A program made the position numbers and the translations under genes. Source: Bryobacterales bacterium (GTDB taxonomy: Bacteria > Acidobacteriota > Terriglobia > Bryobacterales > Bryobacteraceae). Taken from it: a stretch of DNA of 64,000 bases. The notes below the pieces were generated by a model that was given only the letters and a program-made list of their open reading frames with translations, ran no database searches and had not been told where the DNA came from. The stretch covers positions 1-64,000 of the forward strand of contig PNAJ01000047.1 in NCBI GenBank assembly GCA_003170295.1. Direction: 5' to 3'. This document shows, one piece after another, positions 1-8,565 of this stretch (within the stretch, counting starts at the first letter, position 1; the number at the start of each line of letters is the position of its first letter).

Positions 1-30
1 GCTTGCAGCGTCGGCTTAAGCCGACGTTCC
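1..30. repeat. Dispersed 30-nt palindromic repeat, copy A
   Basis: The core is a self-complementary arm pair around CGTCGGCTTAAGCCGACG. The whole 30 nt is the reverse complement of 4863-4892 with a single mismatch, so the two copies face each other across the BNR gene and the ethanolamine operon. It resembles REP-type intergenic palindromes. Function unknown. Confidence 0.8.
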
Positions 31-282
31 CCCTTGGCCCTACAATCCGACTCAGAATAACAGCCGCTTCCATTAGTGGCGTTACTCGTCCACGCGTGCG
101 GATACTGCTTCGGCTCGTAGACGATAACATACTTTATCGTCGAATAAAAGAACGAACGGTTGTCCAACCTCGGTGGACACCGCGCAAGTCTCGCGGTTCG
201 TTCTTAGCCAATTGTTTCTTTCCGAAACCAGTTGGCGCGTGAGGAGCCGCAACATTGTACGCTGAGTTTGGGGGACGCTGGG
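31..282. other. Upstream region without a supported gene
   Basis: Only short overlapping frames occur here and none resembles a protein family. An imperfect hairpin lies at 208-235 (CCAATTG and GTTTC arms pairing with GAAAC and CAGTTGG). A purine-rich GGGGGA stretch at 270-275 sits about 8 nt before the GTG start at 283 and probably serves as its ribosome binding site. Confidence 0.4.
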
Positions 283-1335
283 GTGAAAAAGCCTGTAGCG
301 ATGATGTTCGTGCTGGCACAACTTGTTTCGGTCGGGTATGGGCAAGACCAAAAGGCGGTAAACGCTCCCTTCACGCTGACCTGGAGTGTGGGTAAATGCC
401 TCGGGTGCAAGATCGCCGCTAGGCTCGGAGAGATTCAAGTCGTCAGTCGTAGCGAAGTGTGGGCCGTTGGCTCCGAGGATCATCCAGGTGGAGTGAATAC
501 TATCGTTGTCCATAGCACCGATGCCGGCCGAACTTGGAGAGAAGTGCCCCAGACCGAAAAGTACACCGACCCAGACGCGCAACTCGCCTTCTCGTTCCTG
601 GACGTAGCGCGCGGCTGGGTCGCGTTGTGGGGCCTCGCGGGCGAGCCAGAGATGATCAGTACGCGGGACGGCGGTCAGCATTGGCAAAGCTCGTCCCAAC
701 AATTCTTGCAAAGGATGCAGTTCATCGATGATAGCCATGGGTACGGAACCGTGGCCGACGAGTTCTTTCGTACGAATGACGGAGGCCGCTCCTGGGTGAA
801 AACCAAGATCCCGCATATCGGTTTTATCGATCGCATGGTCTTCCTAACGCCCGACAATGGATGGATCGCCGGCACCACGGGGATGGACGGAAAGGACCTC
901 CTGGTGTTCCGAACCGTCAACGGAGGCAGGGACTGGGAAGAGTTCCGAACGACTCCTCCGCAACAACCGCAACGAGTACGTGATCTGTTCTTCCTCGATC
1001 AACTGCACGGCTGGCTCATCACTTGGAATCAAATCGGTGAGGGCACCTATTTGTATTCCACTGTTGACGGCGGAAAGCATTGGACGCCGGATCCTGATTT
1101 ATCGTTTCAAGGGAAGGACAAGCAGGCAAACGTAGTTCGATTTACTTCCAGAGAAAGAGGCTTCGTCTTTTTTCTTGAAGGCGCTCGAAACAAGCTTGCG
1201 TACACCATGGATGGGGGCAGACATTGGTACAAGCAGGCGTTGCCGAGATACGTCGATGATTGTCAGGTCTTCGAAGCCGATCTCTTGTGCAGTTCTGCGG
1301 GTGGATTCCGACTCTTGACCTTACATCCAAAGTGA
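283..1335 (+). CDS. Exported YCF48/BNR-repeat beta-propeller protein
   Basis: A secreted or periplasmic repeat protein. The motif DGG-x-x-W recurs at about residues 80, 129, 166, 213, 262 and 310, the signature of BNR/sialidase-type and YCF48 (HCF136-like) propeller blades. The chosen GTG start (283) gives a 21-residue signal peptide, MKK followed by a hydrophobic stretch ending VGYGQ, and has a GGGGGA ribosome site; an in-frame ATG at 232 would add 17 residues that hide the signal peptide. YCF48 proteins of plants help assemble photosystem II, but in heterotrophic bacteria such proteins have no settled role. It stands alone, convergent with eutC. Confidence 0.8.
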   Translation: MKKPVAMMFVLAQLVSVGYGQDQKAVNAPFTLTWSVGKCLGCKIAARLGEIQVVSRSEVWAVGSEDHPGGVNTIVVHSTDAGRTWREVPQTEKYTDPDAQLAFSFLDVARGWVALWGLAGEPEMISTRDGGQHWQSSSQQFLQRMQFIDDSHGYGTVADEFFRTNDGGRSWVKTKIPHIGFIDRMVFLTPDNGWIAGTTGMDGKDLLVFRTVNGGRDWEEFRTTPPQQPQRVRDLFFLDQLHGWLITWNQIGEGTYLYSTVDGGKHWTPDPDLSFQGKDKQANVVRFTSRERGFVFFLEGARNKLAYTMDGGRHWYKQALPRYVDDCQVFEADLLCSSAGGFRLLTLHPK

Positions 1336-1555
1336 CACCGTGCGCGATCATTGGCCTCCGGATGGAGTAATCCAGCACAACCGTCCAAGCCACGCACATG
1401 GCCGAGAAACGCCGATCCGTCGGAAATGAAGCCGGGTTTCCCGCCCAACTCGGCCACTCCCCAAGGTGCAGTCTGCCCCACTTCCGATAATCCGAGCATA
1501 TGTTAACTGGCACCCCGTCCAAACTTCGTTCGTTCGAGAGGTGAGGCCTAAAAAA

Positions 1556-2227
1556 TCAACTTCCATCGTCGGCCAACATTGAGGTGCCGCTCAGACGAAC
1601 CCCGGTTAGTTTTTGTCCTCGAGCCGCCCTCATCAACATCGCAATCCTCTGCGCCGCAAGACCCGGCTTCAGCCCTTCTTCACGAATATTAGAAACGCAA
1701 TTCCGCTCCGCATCCGTGCGGTCCACGCGAGGCGCCCAAGTTAGATACGCACCGAGACTATCCGGCGAACTCAGCCCCGGGCGCTCGCCAATTAAAATGA
1801 CACTCATCTTCGCGCCGAGTAATTCTCCAATCTCATCGGCGATCGCGACCCGCGCCTGCTGAGCGACAACGATCGGCGCAAGCTTCCATCCTTCAAGCAA
1901 TGGCAGCAGCGCATCGAGCACCGGTGCGGCATTACGATGAACCGCGGTCGCCGAAAGTCCATCGGCGAGAATCAGAACCGCATCGTAATCTCCACGCTTC
2001 AGAAGATGAGGGTTGGAAAGCCGCCGCCCAAGATCCGGGCGACGCAAATAAACAGTGCGATTTAGTGCAGAACTATGGACGATTAAGGGCTCGTAGCGTG
2101 CGAAAAACGTGCAATTAAGGTCGTTTAAGACCGCATCACGCGCCTTAGCATGCGCCAATTGGAACGCCAACAGCTCCTTCGTAGGCAAACTATGACCCAC
2201 GCGCCCGAGCGAAATGCGCGCTAGCAT
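1556..2227 (-). CDS. eutC: Ethanolamine ammonia-lyase small subunit
   Basis: EutC forms with EutB the adenosylcobalamin-dependent enzyme that converts ethanolamine to acetaldehyde and ammonia. The N-terminus reads GRVGHSLPTKELLAFQLAHA, which is highly typical, and the NCVSNIR-EEG motif and a GxRLSGT-like end are present. At 223 residues it lacks the longer N-terminal extension of the enterobacterial protein (about 295 residues), as most non-enteric EutC do. The ATG lies inside the last codons of eutB (7-nt overlap, ATGCTAG), so the two subunits are translationally coupled. Confidence 0.93.
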   Translation of the reverse strand: MLARISLGRVGHSLPTKELLAFQLAHAKARDAVLNDLNCTFFARYEPLIVHSSALNRTVYLRRPDLGRRLSNPHLLKRGDYDAVLILADGLSATAVHRNAAPVLDALLPLLEGWKLAPIVVAQQARVAIADEIGELLGAKMSVILIGERPGLSSPDSLGAYLTWAPRVDRTDAERNCVSNIREEGLKPGLAAQRIAMLMRAARGQKLTGVRLSGTSMLADDGS

Positions 2228-3489
2228 TCGAGCGCCTTCTGGATCGCGGCCGAGCTCATCCGTTCAAACCAAGCCTCAAACTCCGGCGCGGGCCGGAGCT
2301 TCAATAAATCGCGCGCATACAGCGCATCGTGAAACGACGTGCTCTGGTAATGCAGCATGATGTCGTCCGCCCCCGGCACGCCCATAATGTAGTTGCATCC
2401 CGCTGCACCCAAGAGCGTTAGCAGAACGTCCATGTCGTCCTGATCGGCCTCGGCATGGTTGGTATAGCACACGTCGCAACCCATCGGCAGCCCCAGCAGC
2501 TTTCCGCAAAAATGGTCCTCCAACCCCGCGCGCGTGATTTGTTTTCCATCATATAGATACTCCGGGCCGATGAACCCGACCACCGTATTCACCAGCAGCG
2601 GCGAATATCTTTTCGCGACCGCGTAAGCCCGAGCCTCGCACGTCTGCTGATCGATCCCGTGATGCGCGTTCGCCGAAAGCGCGCTGCCTTGCCCGGTCTC
2701 GAAATACATAACATTTGCACCAGGATGGCGGTCGCGCGCAGCCTGCCAAGCTTCATCGAGCATCTTTAGGTCAATCCCAAAAGCCTTGTTCGCGGCTTCA
2801 GTTCCGGCAATCGACTGAAACACCAGATCCACCGGCGCGCCTCGCCGCATCGCTTCCATTTGCGTGGTGACATGCGCGAGCACGCAAGTCTGCGTGGGGA
2901 TCTCCAGCGTTTCCCGGATCTTGTCGAGAAGATGCAGCAGCGTCTCGACGGACCGCACATCGTCGGATGCGGGATTCACGCCAATCACCGCATCGCCGCT
3001 CGCGTACATCAATCCATCGACGATGCTAGCCGCAACTCCACGCGGGTCATCGGTTGGATCGTTCGGCTGCAAGCGCGTCGACAAACGTCCCGGCAAACCG
3101 AGAGTGTCGCGAAACTTGGTGACCACGCGAATCTTCGCTGCGACGGTTATTAAATCCTGCACCCGCATAATCTTCGATACCGCAGCCGCCATCTCCGGCA
3201 TGATGGAAAGAGAAGCGATCGCATCGCCATTCGCTTGAAGCAGCCACTCGCGAAATTCTCCGACACTCAAATGGGCAATGGGGCGAAACGCCTCGGCGTT
3301 ATGTGTATCTACAATCAAACGCGTCACTTCATCGTTGACTAAAAGCTCATTTTTAAATCGAGTGAGCGGAGTGTCCGCAAGAAGCATCTGCGCCGCGACG
3401 CGTTCTTCCGCCGATTCCGCCGCGATGCCGGCCAACTGGTCGCCGGACCGCAGAGGAGTCGCTTTCGCGAGCAAAGTCTTCAGTTCCAT
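2221..3489 (-). CDS. eutB: Ethanolamine ammonia-lyase large subunit
   Basis: EutB carries the active site and the adenosylcobalamin-binding face of ethanolamine ammonia-lyase. Recognisable segments include LRSGDQLAGIAAES near the start, LQPNDPTDDPRGVAASI, YFETGQGSALSANAHHG and CDVCYTNHAEADQDD. The open frame extends upstream to 3648 in the frame of the permease gene, but family alignment puts the start at the ATG at 3489 (422 residues; E. coli has about 453). This ATG overlaps the permease stop by 10 nt. No eutA reactivase or microcompartment shell gene is nearby. Confidence 0.93.
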   Translation of the reverse strand: MELKTLLAKATPLRSGDQLAGIAAESAEERVAAQMLLADTPLTRFKNELLVNDEVTRLIVDTHNAEAFRPIAHLSVGEFREWLLQANGDAIASLSIMPEMAAAVSKIMRVQDLITVAAKIRVVTKFRDTLGLPGRLSTRLQPNDPTDDPRGVAASIVDGLMYASGDAVIGVNPASDDVRSVETLLHLLDKIRETLEIPTQTCVLAHVTTQMEAMRRGAPVDLVFQSIAGTEAANKAFGIDLKMLDEAWQAARDRHPGANVMYFETGQGSALSANAHHGIDQQTCEARAYAVAKRYSPLLVNTVVGFIGPEYLYDGKQITRAGLEDHFCGKLLGLPMGCDVCYTNHAEADQDDMDVLLTLLGAAGCNYIMGVPGADDIMLHYQSTSFHDALYARDLLKLRPAPEFEAWFERMSSAAIQKALEC

Positions 3490-4847
3490 TTGATTGCGAA
3501 TTCTTCTTCCGGCGATAAAACCAGCCGTTTTCGGGCATATAAGGCGAAATAAGCGATTCCCAGTGCGAACCAAATCGCCGCGCCCCAAACCCCGGGATTT
3601 ACGAGCAGCACAATCAACGTGATCGCGGAAATAATGAGCGCGATCCACGCGCCCGCTCGACCGAGCGGACTGACGTAAGGCCGCTCCAGGTTTTTCGTCC
3701 GCAGAATCAGAAACGACGCCATCTGCAAAATATACGCGATAACGGCCCCAAAAACGGCCATATTCAAGAGGATGGCACCAACCTGACTATCTTGCCCGAA
3801 CAGGTAAATCGCAAAAGCCGCGGCGAGGCCAAGGACCGATCCGGAGATCAGTGCGCGCACCGGAGTTTGGTGGCGCGAACTGGTAACCGATAGCCAGCGC
3901 GGAAAATATCCGGCGCGAGAGAGCGAATAAATCTGGCGACCATAAGCGTAGAGAATCGTATGAAAGCTCGCGATCAATCCAATGCACGCGACTACGGCAA
4001 ATAGCTTGGTCCACTGGGAACCGGCAATCGTTTGAAAACTCAACACGAGTGGCTCCTGCGATGCGCCGAGCTTCGCCGCACCGGGCGCGATGGCGGCGCT
4101 CAGAATCACGGTGAGAAAAGAGCACACGATGAGCGTTAACAGCCCATAAAGAATGCCTTTAGGCATGTCGCGCCGCGGGTCGTGCGATTCTTCGGCGGCG
4201 AGAGGAAGTTGTTCAATGCCCAAGTAAAGCCACAACGCGAAAGGCAATGCCGGCAGCCAGCCTATTGATGGCACATCGAACGCATAGCGCTTAAAATCGA
4301 CGTGAGGGATGGCTCCGATCCAGAACACAATCAACACGATCAATGCCGCAAGCGCAATGAAGACGGAGAATCGAAACGACAGCGCAACACCGAAAACATT
4401 CAGCCCGACGAATACGGCGTAGCAGACCACCCACCATCCAGGCTCCCACGATTTCGGAGTATGAAAAATTGAGCCGAGATACCCGCCGATGCCAACCACA
4501 ATGGTCGCCGGCGTGAGAATATATTCCATATTTTCAGCGAGTCCGGTGATGTATCCACCCCAGGGCCCCATCGCAGTCCTCGCGAAGGAATACGCTCCGC
4601 CAGTATGCGGCAACGCAGGAGACATTTCCGCAATCGAAAAGCAGAGTCCCGCATACATTGCGGTCATGACGACGGTCGCGATGAGCATCCCGGAAAAACC
4701 TCCGGCGGCGAGTCCGAAGTTCCAGCCGAAGAAATCGCCGGAGATGACAGCGGCGACTCCGAGAGCCCACAAGTGAAGCACGCGGGCGTGGCGGCGGAGG
4801 GAGCGTTTTTCGAAGTACTCTTCTGGAGGCTTGGAGTAGGCGGGCAA
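3480..4847 (-). CDS. eat: Ethanolamine permease, APC superfamily
   Basis: A 455-residue membrane protein with about 12 predicted segments. HLWALGVAAVISGDFFGWNF and GAYSFARTAMGPWGGYITGL are close to the characteristic ethanolamine permease sequences (TIGR00908). It precedes eutB and eutC in one overlapping operon, which fixes the substrate as ethanolamine with good confidence. The start is a TTG at 4847; no ATG is available before the first membrane segment. A TAGAAT hexamer at 4855-4860 (minus strand) lies only 7 nt upstream with no Shine-Dalgarno, so the message may be leaderless or the start may lie a little downstream. Confidence 0.88.
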   Translation of the reverse strand: MPAYSKPPEEYFEKRSLRRHARVLHLWALGVAAVISGDFFGWNFGLAAGGFSGMLIATVVMTAMYAGLCFSIAEMSPALPHTGGAYSFARTAMGPWGGYITGLAENMEYILTPATIVVGIGGYLGSIFHTPKSWEPGWWVVCYAVFVGLNVFGVALSFRFSVFIALAALIVLIVFWIGAIPHVDFKRYAFDVPSIGWLPALPFALWLYLGIEQLPLAAEESHDPRRDMPKGILYGLLTLIVCSFLTVILSAAIAPGAAKLGASQEPLVLSFQTIAGSQWTKLFAVVACIGLIASFHTILYAYGRQIYSLSRAGYFPRWLSVTSSRHQTPVRALISGSVLGLAAAFAIYLFGQDSQVGAILLNMAVFGAVIAYILQMASFLILRTKNLERPYVSPLGRAGAWIALIISAITLIVLLVNPGVWGAAIWFALGIAYFALYARKRLVLSPEEEFAIKWN

Positions 4848-4854
4848 GGTTTAT

Positions 4855-4860
4855 ATTCTA
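4855..4860 (-). promoter_or_regulatory. Candidate -10 box of the ethanolamine operon
   Basis: TAGAAT on the minus strand sits 7 nt before the TTG start of the permease. The -35 position would fall in the palindromic repeat at 4863-4892. The spacing suggests a very short or absent leader. Weak evidence from sequence alone. Confidence 0.3.
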
Positions 4861-4862
4861 TC

Positions 4863-4892
4863 GGAACGTCGGCTGAAGCCGACGCTGCAAGC
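4863..4892. repeat. Dispersed 30-nt palindromic repeat, copy B
   Basis: An inverted copy of positions 1-30 with 29 of 30 bases identical; core GTCGGCTGAAGCCGAC. It lies immediately upstream of the ethanolamine permease, where it could act as an mRNA or DNA structure, or mark the promoter side of the operon. Confidence 0.8.
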
Positions 4893-5457
4893 TGAAGCTC
4901 GCGCCACCAACATCGCGCTGCCCCACGTATATGGAGAATTGCGATAAATTCCGCGTTGCCATGAAGCCCTACGCTGGCAAGACGTTAAGCACGGCAAAAA
5001 TCACCAACGTCGTTTGGAATCGTTATCCCGAGATGCCAGTCGGAAGCAACAAGCCGAGCGAGCACGCGGATAACACCAACGCCACTCAGGGCGCTTGTGC
5101 TGGAACCCCACGAAGAGTATTCAGCAGAGTCGAACGTGGAGTCTACAGCGTTCGCTCGGTCTAGATCGTGAATCGAGTTTCGCGGACGGGGCGAAAAGTG
5201 GGGACAGACCGCTCCGTCCACCGGCGACGCAGCTGGATGTTGCTCACTGGATCCTGGCGCCTGGGACAGAGTGGTCAGTCCCCATTTTTCGCGGTTTTTC
5301 GCGTTTACTTGTGGTGGTGGATTTCCTAGCTTCAGGCGGCCATGGAAGTATGGTCCGAAATGTCGTATGTAATTCGGCGAAGGCAGGGGGCCGCCCCACA
5401 ACAAGCGAAGATGAGCGAACTCGAAAGTCAGCTGGAGCAGCTCGGGTATAGCGACAG
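4893..5457. other. Gene-free stretch with an inverted-repeat element
   Basis: No reading frame here looks coding on either strand; short overlapping frames have no family resemblance. The main content is the inverted repeat at 5191-5292 (listed separately). The remainder looks like decayed or regulatory sequence between the divergent permease and methyltransferase neighbourhoods. Confidence 0.5.
5191..5292. repeat. 102-bp element with 20-nt inverted ends
   Basis: The left arm at 5191-5210 starts GCGAAAAGTGGGGACAGACC and the right arm at 5273-5292 is its reverse complement with two mismatches. The arms enclose about 62 nt without coding potential. The layout resembles a small non-autonomous mobile element or an intergenic repeat. 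Confidence 0.6.
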
Positions 5458-6102
5458 CTACTTCTTCCGCGCCACCAGCACCCTCGACGGATACCCCGTC
5501 TGCCGCACACACTCATCGGTGACGAGCTTCAACCCGGCCTTATGAATCAAATTCGGCACCGATTGTTCCACTTGCCGCCCCCAAAACGCCGGCACCAGTC
5601 TCCCGCAGACGCCGTATAACCGGTTGAACATCTTCGCGTTTTGCCCGATCACCACCAGCGAAAATCGCCCTCCCGGACGCAGCACCCGAGCGATTTCCCG
5701 CAAGGTCAGCCGGATATCGTCCTGACCCAGCAATTCCAGCAGGTAGCAGCACACTACCGCGTCGAAGCTCGCGTTGCGGAACGGCATACTGCGCACGTCC
5801 ACCGCGCCACAATGCGCCTCCGCCGACGGAAACTCCTTGCGGGCTCTCCGCTGCGTCCGGGCCGCCATATTCGGCGATAGATCCAGCCCGAACGTCTTCC
5901 CCTCGGGATTCTTTTTCACCAGCCGCCGGAACATTTCGCCCGATCCGGTCGCGATCTCCAGCACCTGCATCCCGTTTTCGATCCCGGAGTGACGCACCGC
6001 GCACTCGTGCGCCTTGGAATGGAAGAAAAACGTGCTGGCCGGATAGACCGCCGACAAATGATCGTAGACTCTACGGGTGCGTTCCGCAATCGTGCGCGGC
6101 AT
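5458..6102 (-). CDS. Class I SAM-dependent methyltransferase, UbiE-like
   Basis: The glycine-rich SAM site is VLEIATGSGE at about residues 46-55 from the chosen start, followed by an acidic FGLDLSPNM strand and a motif-IV region FDAVVCCYLLELL. These are typical of UbiE/COQ5-like Methyltransf_11 enzymes; the substrate cannot be told. I start at ATG 6102 because an upstream in-frame TTG (6174) would add a stretch with AT-rich third positions. It lies just downstream of the sensor kinase gene on the same strand. Confidence 0.8.
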   Translation of the reverse strand: MPRTIAERTRRVYDHLSAVYPASTFFFHSKAHECAVRHSGIENGMQVLEIATGSGEMFRRLVKKNPEGKTFGLDLSPNMAARTQRRARKEFPSAEAHCGAVDVRSMPFRNASFDAVVCCYLLELLGQDDIRLTLREIARVLRPGGRFSLVVIGQNAKMFNRLYGVCGRLVPAFWGRQVEQSVPNLIHKAGLKLVTDECVRQTGYPSRVLVARKK

Positions 6103-6160
6103 GCCCTGCGCGCGGGGCAGAGTTATGGAATAATTCAGATCGCTCAAAAAAAGTTCGCCC

Positions 6161-7516
6161 TTACGAACTGCCAACTAACGACTCGGCACTCACTACCCTA
6201 CCACTGACCTGCTCCGGAAGTTCGATCCCGGTGCTGGTGCCTTCTCCCAACCGGCTGTCGATCCACATCTTATAATCGTCTCCGAAAAGGACCTTCAGCC
6301 GCTCGTTCACGTTGCTGACGCCGATCCCCTGTTCGAACAGCGTCGCCAGTTTGGCCTCCGGAATTCCGACGCCGTCGTCTTCCACCAGAATCTGGAGCTT
6401 GCCGGCGGCAGCAATGATTCGGCTGCGAATCCGCACCGTTCCGCCTTCCACCTTGTTCGACAACCCATGCCGGATGCTGTTCTCGACAATCGGCTGCAGC
6501 AGCATGCTCGGCACCAGCATATCGAGCGTTGCGGGGTCGATGTCCTTCACCACCCGCAGCTTCTCCCCGAATCGCACCATCTCGATGGCCAGGTAATCGT
6601 CGATAAACGACAATTCCTCGCGCAACGCCGTCAGATTTTCCTGCTGCCGCAGCAAACGCCGCAGGATTTTCGACAGCTTGTACACCACCTGCCGGGCCTG
6701 GTCCGGGTCCTGACGAATCAGAGACGTTACCGAATTCAGCGTATTGAAAAGAAAATGTGGATTGATCTGCCGGCTCAGCGCCGCGAGGCGAGCCTCGTTG
6801 AGCCGCAACTGCTGCTGTTCGAGCTTCTTCTCGTTGCGATTGCTGTTCCAAACCTTGATCGGCAGGACCGTCGCAAAAAGCGTAGTGGCATACACCGCAG
6901 CGACAATCCACGGCGGCAAATGCACCCATTTTTGTTGCAGCGCGAATACCGGAAGTCCAACATGGGCGATCCCCGTGCGCAACAGTTCAGAAACCAGAAT
7001 CGCCGCGATGCAGGCCAGGCTGAACAGAGGCAGCCGCAGATCGCGCTTGCGCAGCAGCCGGTACAAGGTCAAGTCTGGAAATGGCGAGAACTTCCAGATC
7101 GCTTCCTTGTCTGGCGCCACATCGCGCAGCAGGCCGCCCAGCACTCCCACCGCGGCCAGCAGCGGCATCGACATCAGCTCCCCATTGAACATCGCCGGGA
7201 TGGAGATCAGCACCCCCGAGAGCAGTCCCGTAACGTATCCGCCGAGCATCCCCATCACCAGGCAGCCCTCAAGGCCCAGGTCCACGGCAGCGTACGAGTC
7301 ATGCGTCAGGACGCGCACCGCCACTCCCAAACCGAAGATCACCGCGCACACCACGGCCATCTGGACCCTCTGCGCCAGCGTCCGTTCTTCCCGCAGTAAC
7401 ATCCTCTGGAATCGTTGCGATCGCGTGAGAATACTCGCGAGCGACGCGGCCACCGCCAGCTTCACCAGCAGAATCACGAGGAGCTCTGAGTGCTGCGCGG
7501 GCATGTCCACGTTCAT
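6161..7516 (-). CDS. LytS/YehU-type sensor histidine kinase
   Basis: An N-terminal multi-span region of the 5TMR_LYT type (several hydrophobic helices in the first 220 residues) is followed by a short coiled segment and a His_kinase domain (PF06580). The phosphoacceptor box is RQINPHFLFNTLNSV, and the ATPase N and G1 boxes are PIVENSIRHG and VEDDGVGIP. Such kinases normally pair with LytTR response regulators, but no regulator gene adjoins this one, so it appears orphan. Start is uncertain: ATG 7516, or GTG 7543, which would leave only 2 nt to divergent ribA. Confidence 0.88.
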   Translation of the reverse strand: MNVDMPAQHSELLVILLVKLAVAASLASILTRSQRFQRMLLREERTLAQRVQMAVVCAVIFGLGVAVRVLTHDSYAAVDLGLEGCLVMGMLGGYVTGLLSGVLISIPAMFNGELMSMPLLAAVGVLGGLLRDVAPDKEAIWKFSPFPDLTLYRLLRKRDLRLPLFSLACIAAILVSELLRTGIAHVGLPVFALQQKWVHLPPWIVAAVYATTLFATVLPIKVWNSNRNEKKLEQQQLRLNEARLAALSRQINPHFLFNTLNSVTSLIRQDPDQARQVVYKLSKILRRLLRQQENLTALREELSFIDDYLAIEMVRFGEKLRVVKDIDPATLDMLVPSMLLQPIVENSIRHGLSNKVEGGTVRIRSRIIAAAGKLQILVEDDGVGIPEAKLATLFEQGIGVSNVNERLKVLFGDDYKMWIDSRLGEGTSTGIELPEQVSGRVVSAESLVGSS

Positions 7517-7545
7517 TATAATGAAGTTACTCGTCGTACCCACCC

Positions 7546-8139
7546 ATGCAACTCACCAAAGTAGCGGAAGCAGATTTTCCCAGCCGCTTCGGACAGTTCC
7601 GCATCTACGGTTTCGAAGGTAGATCTGACGGCATCGTCGAAGAGTCCGTCGTCCTGAAGATGGGTGATATCAGTGGCGATGCGCCCCTGGTCCGCGTCCA
7701 TTCGCAATGCCTCACCGGCGATGTTTTTCACAGCCTGCGCTGCGATTGCCGCGCGCAATTGGAACTCGCGCTTGAAACCATCGCGAGCGAAGGCCGAGGC
7801 CTGCTGATCTACGAGCATCAGGAAGGCCGTGGCATCGGCCTCATGAACAAGCTGCGCGCCTATGAGCTGCAAGATCAGGGAGCCGATACGGTCGAAGCCA
7901 ACGAGCAGCTCGGTTTCGAGGCGGACTTGCGCGCCTACCTGCTCCCCGGCGCGATTCTACGCTTTTTCGGTCTGCGGGCCGTGCGGCTGATGTCGAACAA
8001 TCCCGAAAAAATCGAAGCGCTCGAGCGCGCCGGCGTCACGGTCACCGAACGAGTCCCGTGCCTGGTCGCGCCGATGAATTCCACCGAAGAGTATCTCCGC
8101 ACAAAAAAAGAAAAGATGGGCCACCTGCTCGACGTCTGA
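7546..8139 (+). CDS. ribA: GTP cyclohydrolase II
   Basis: Catalyses the first step of riboflavin synthesis, opening GTP to 2,5-diamino-6-ribosylamino-4-pyrimidinone phosphate with release of formate and pyrophosphate. The zinc ligands are Cys55, Cys66 and Cys68 in SQCLTGDVFHSLRCDCRAQ, and the substrate motif YEHQEGRGIGLMNKLRAYELQ-like stretch follows at about 93. The length (197 residues) equals that of E. coli RibA. It is a free-standing RibA, not fused to RibB, and is divergent from the sensor kinase with almost no spacer. Confidence 0.95.
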   Translation: MQLTKVAEADFPSRFGQFRIYGFEGRSDGIVEESVVLKMGDISGDAPLVRVHSQCLTGDVFHSLRCDCRAQLELALETIASEGRGLLIYEHQEGRGIGLMNKLRAYELQDQGADTVEANEQLGFEADLRAYLLPGAILRFFGLRAVRLMSNNPEKIEALERAGVTVTERVPCLVAPMNSTEEYLRTKKEKMGHLLDV

Positions 8140-8151
8140 CGCTCTTGTGGG

Positions 8152-8187
8152 GCCGCCAATTTTGGCGGCAACCGCCCTTTCAGGCGG
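8152..8187. repeat. Tandem GC-rich hairpins
   Basis: Two adjacent stem-loops: GCCGCC-N6-GGCGGC (8152-8169) and CCGCC-N6-GGCGG (8172-8187), just after the ribA stop. They resemble paired REP-type palindromes and may also end ribA transcription, though no T-run follows. Confidence 0.55.
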
Positions 8188-8452
8188 CTCTTGGTTCCCG
8201 CCCCAACTAAAAACTCTATTTCAACCCTTTTCAATAACATCCCACTTTCACCCGCCCCAACCCGCACAATCCTGCCCTAATTTATAGGCAAGGAGTTCAG
8301 GCGCTCTTCCAGCGGAGAGCGGAATCGACCAGTAGGTGTTTATGCTAGCCACTGCACCGATACGGGTCTGTGTGCGTTGGATTGCTGCCAGTCAACGACT
8401 GGTCACTAGGCGGACGGGGTTACGTACGTAGCTTCCAGTTGAGGAAGGGTAA

Positions 8453-8515
8453 ATGAATCAGCTAAAGGCTCCCGATACTAAATTTTGGTTCTTGGAGAAT
8501 TACTTGAATGTGTAA
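8453..8515 (+). CDS. Possible 20-residue peptide, unknown
   Basis: An ATG frame of 20 codons preceded at 5-nt spacing by GAGGAAGGG, one of the better ribosome sites in this window. The peptide starts MNQLKAPDTKFWF and is rich in aromatic residues near its middle. No family is recognised and no modification enzyme is adjacent, so it may be chance. Kept at low confidence. Confidence 0.2.
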   Translation: MNQLKAPDTKFWFLENYLNV

Positions 8516-8565
8516 CGTGAAATAAGGAATAAGGTGGGACAGGCGGTTGCGCCTGCCATCTTCGA

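Larger units (their letters stand above)
8140..8565. other. 426-bp intergenic region with hairpins and a 20-codon frame
   Basis: Contains two tandem hairpins (8152-8187), a further hairpin CCAGTC-aac-GACTGG near 8388-8402, CGCTCT-N8-AGAGCG near 8302-8321, a 20-codon open frame at 8453-8515 behind a GAGGAAGGG ribosome site, and a CAGGCG-gttg-CGCCTG hairpin at 8540-8555 close to the end of the ABC permease gene. The density of hairpins suggests a structured RNA or a repeat cluster, but no known RNA family was recognised. Confidence 0.45.

Noticed and set aside
2860-3238. Plus-strand frames opposite eutB
   Set aside because: Antisense shadows without any recognisable motif.
6103-6174. TTG start of the methyltransferase at 6174
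   Set aside because: The extra 24 codons have poor composition and no ribosome site, and the added residues are not part of the fold.
8453-8515. PqqA-like or other RiPP precursor
   Set aside because: The peptide lacks the Glu-x3-Tyr of PqqA, and no modifying enzyme adjoins. The radical SAM enzyme at 20139-21542 already has its partner, QhpC.
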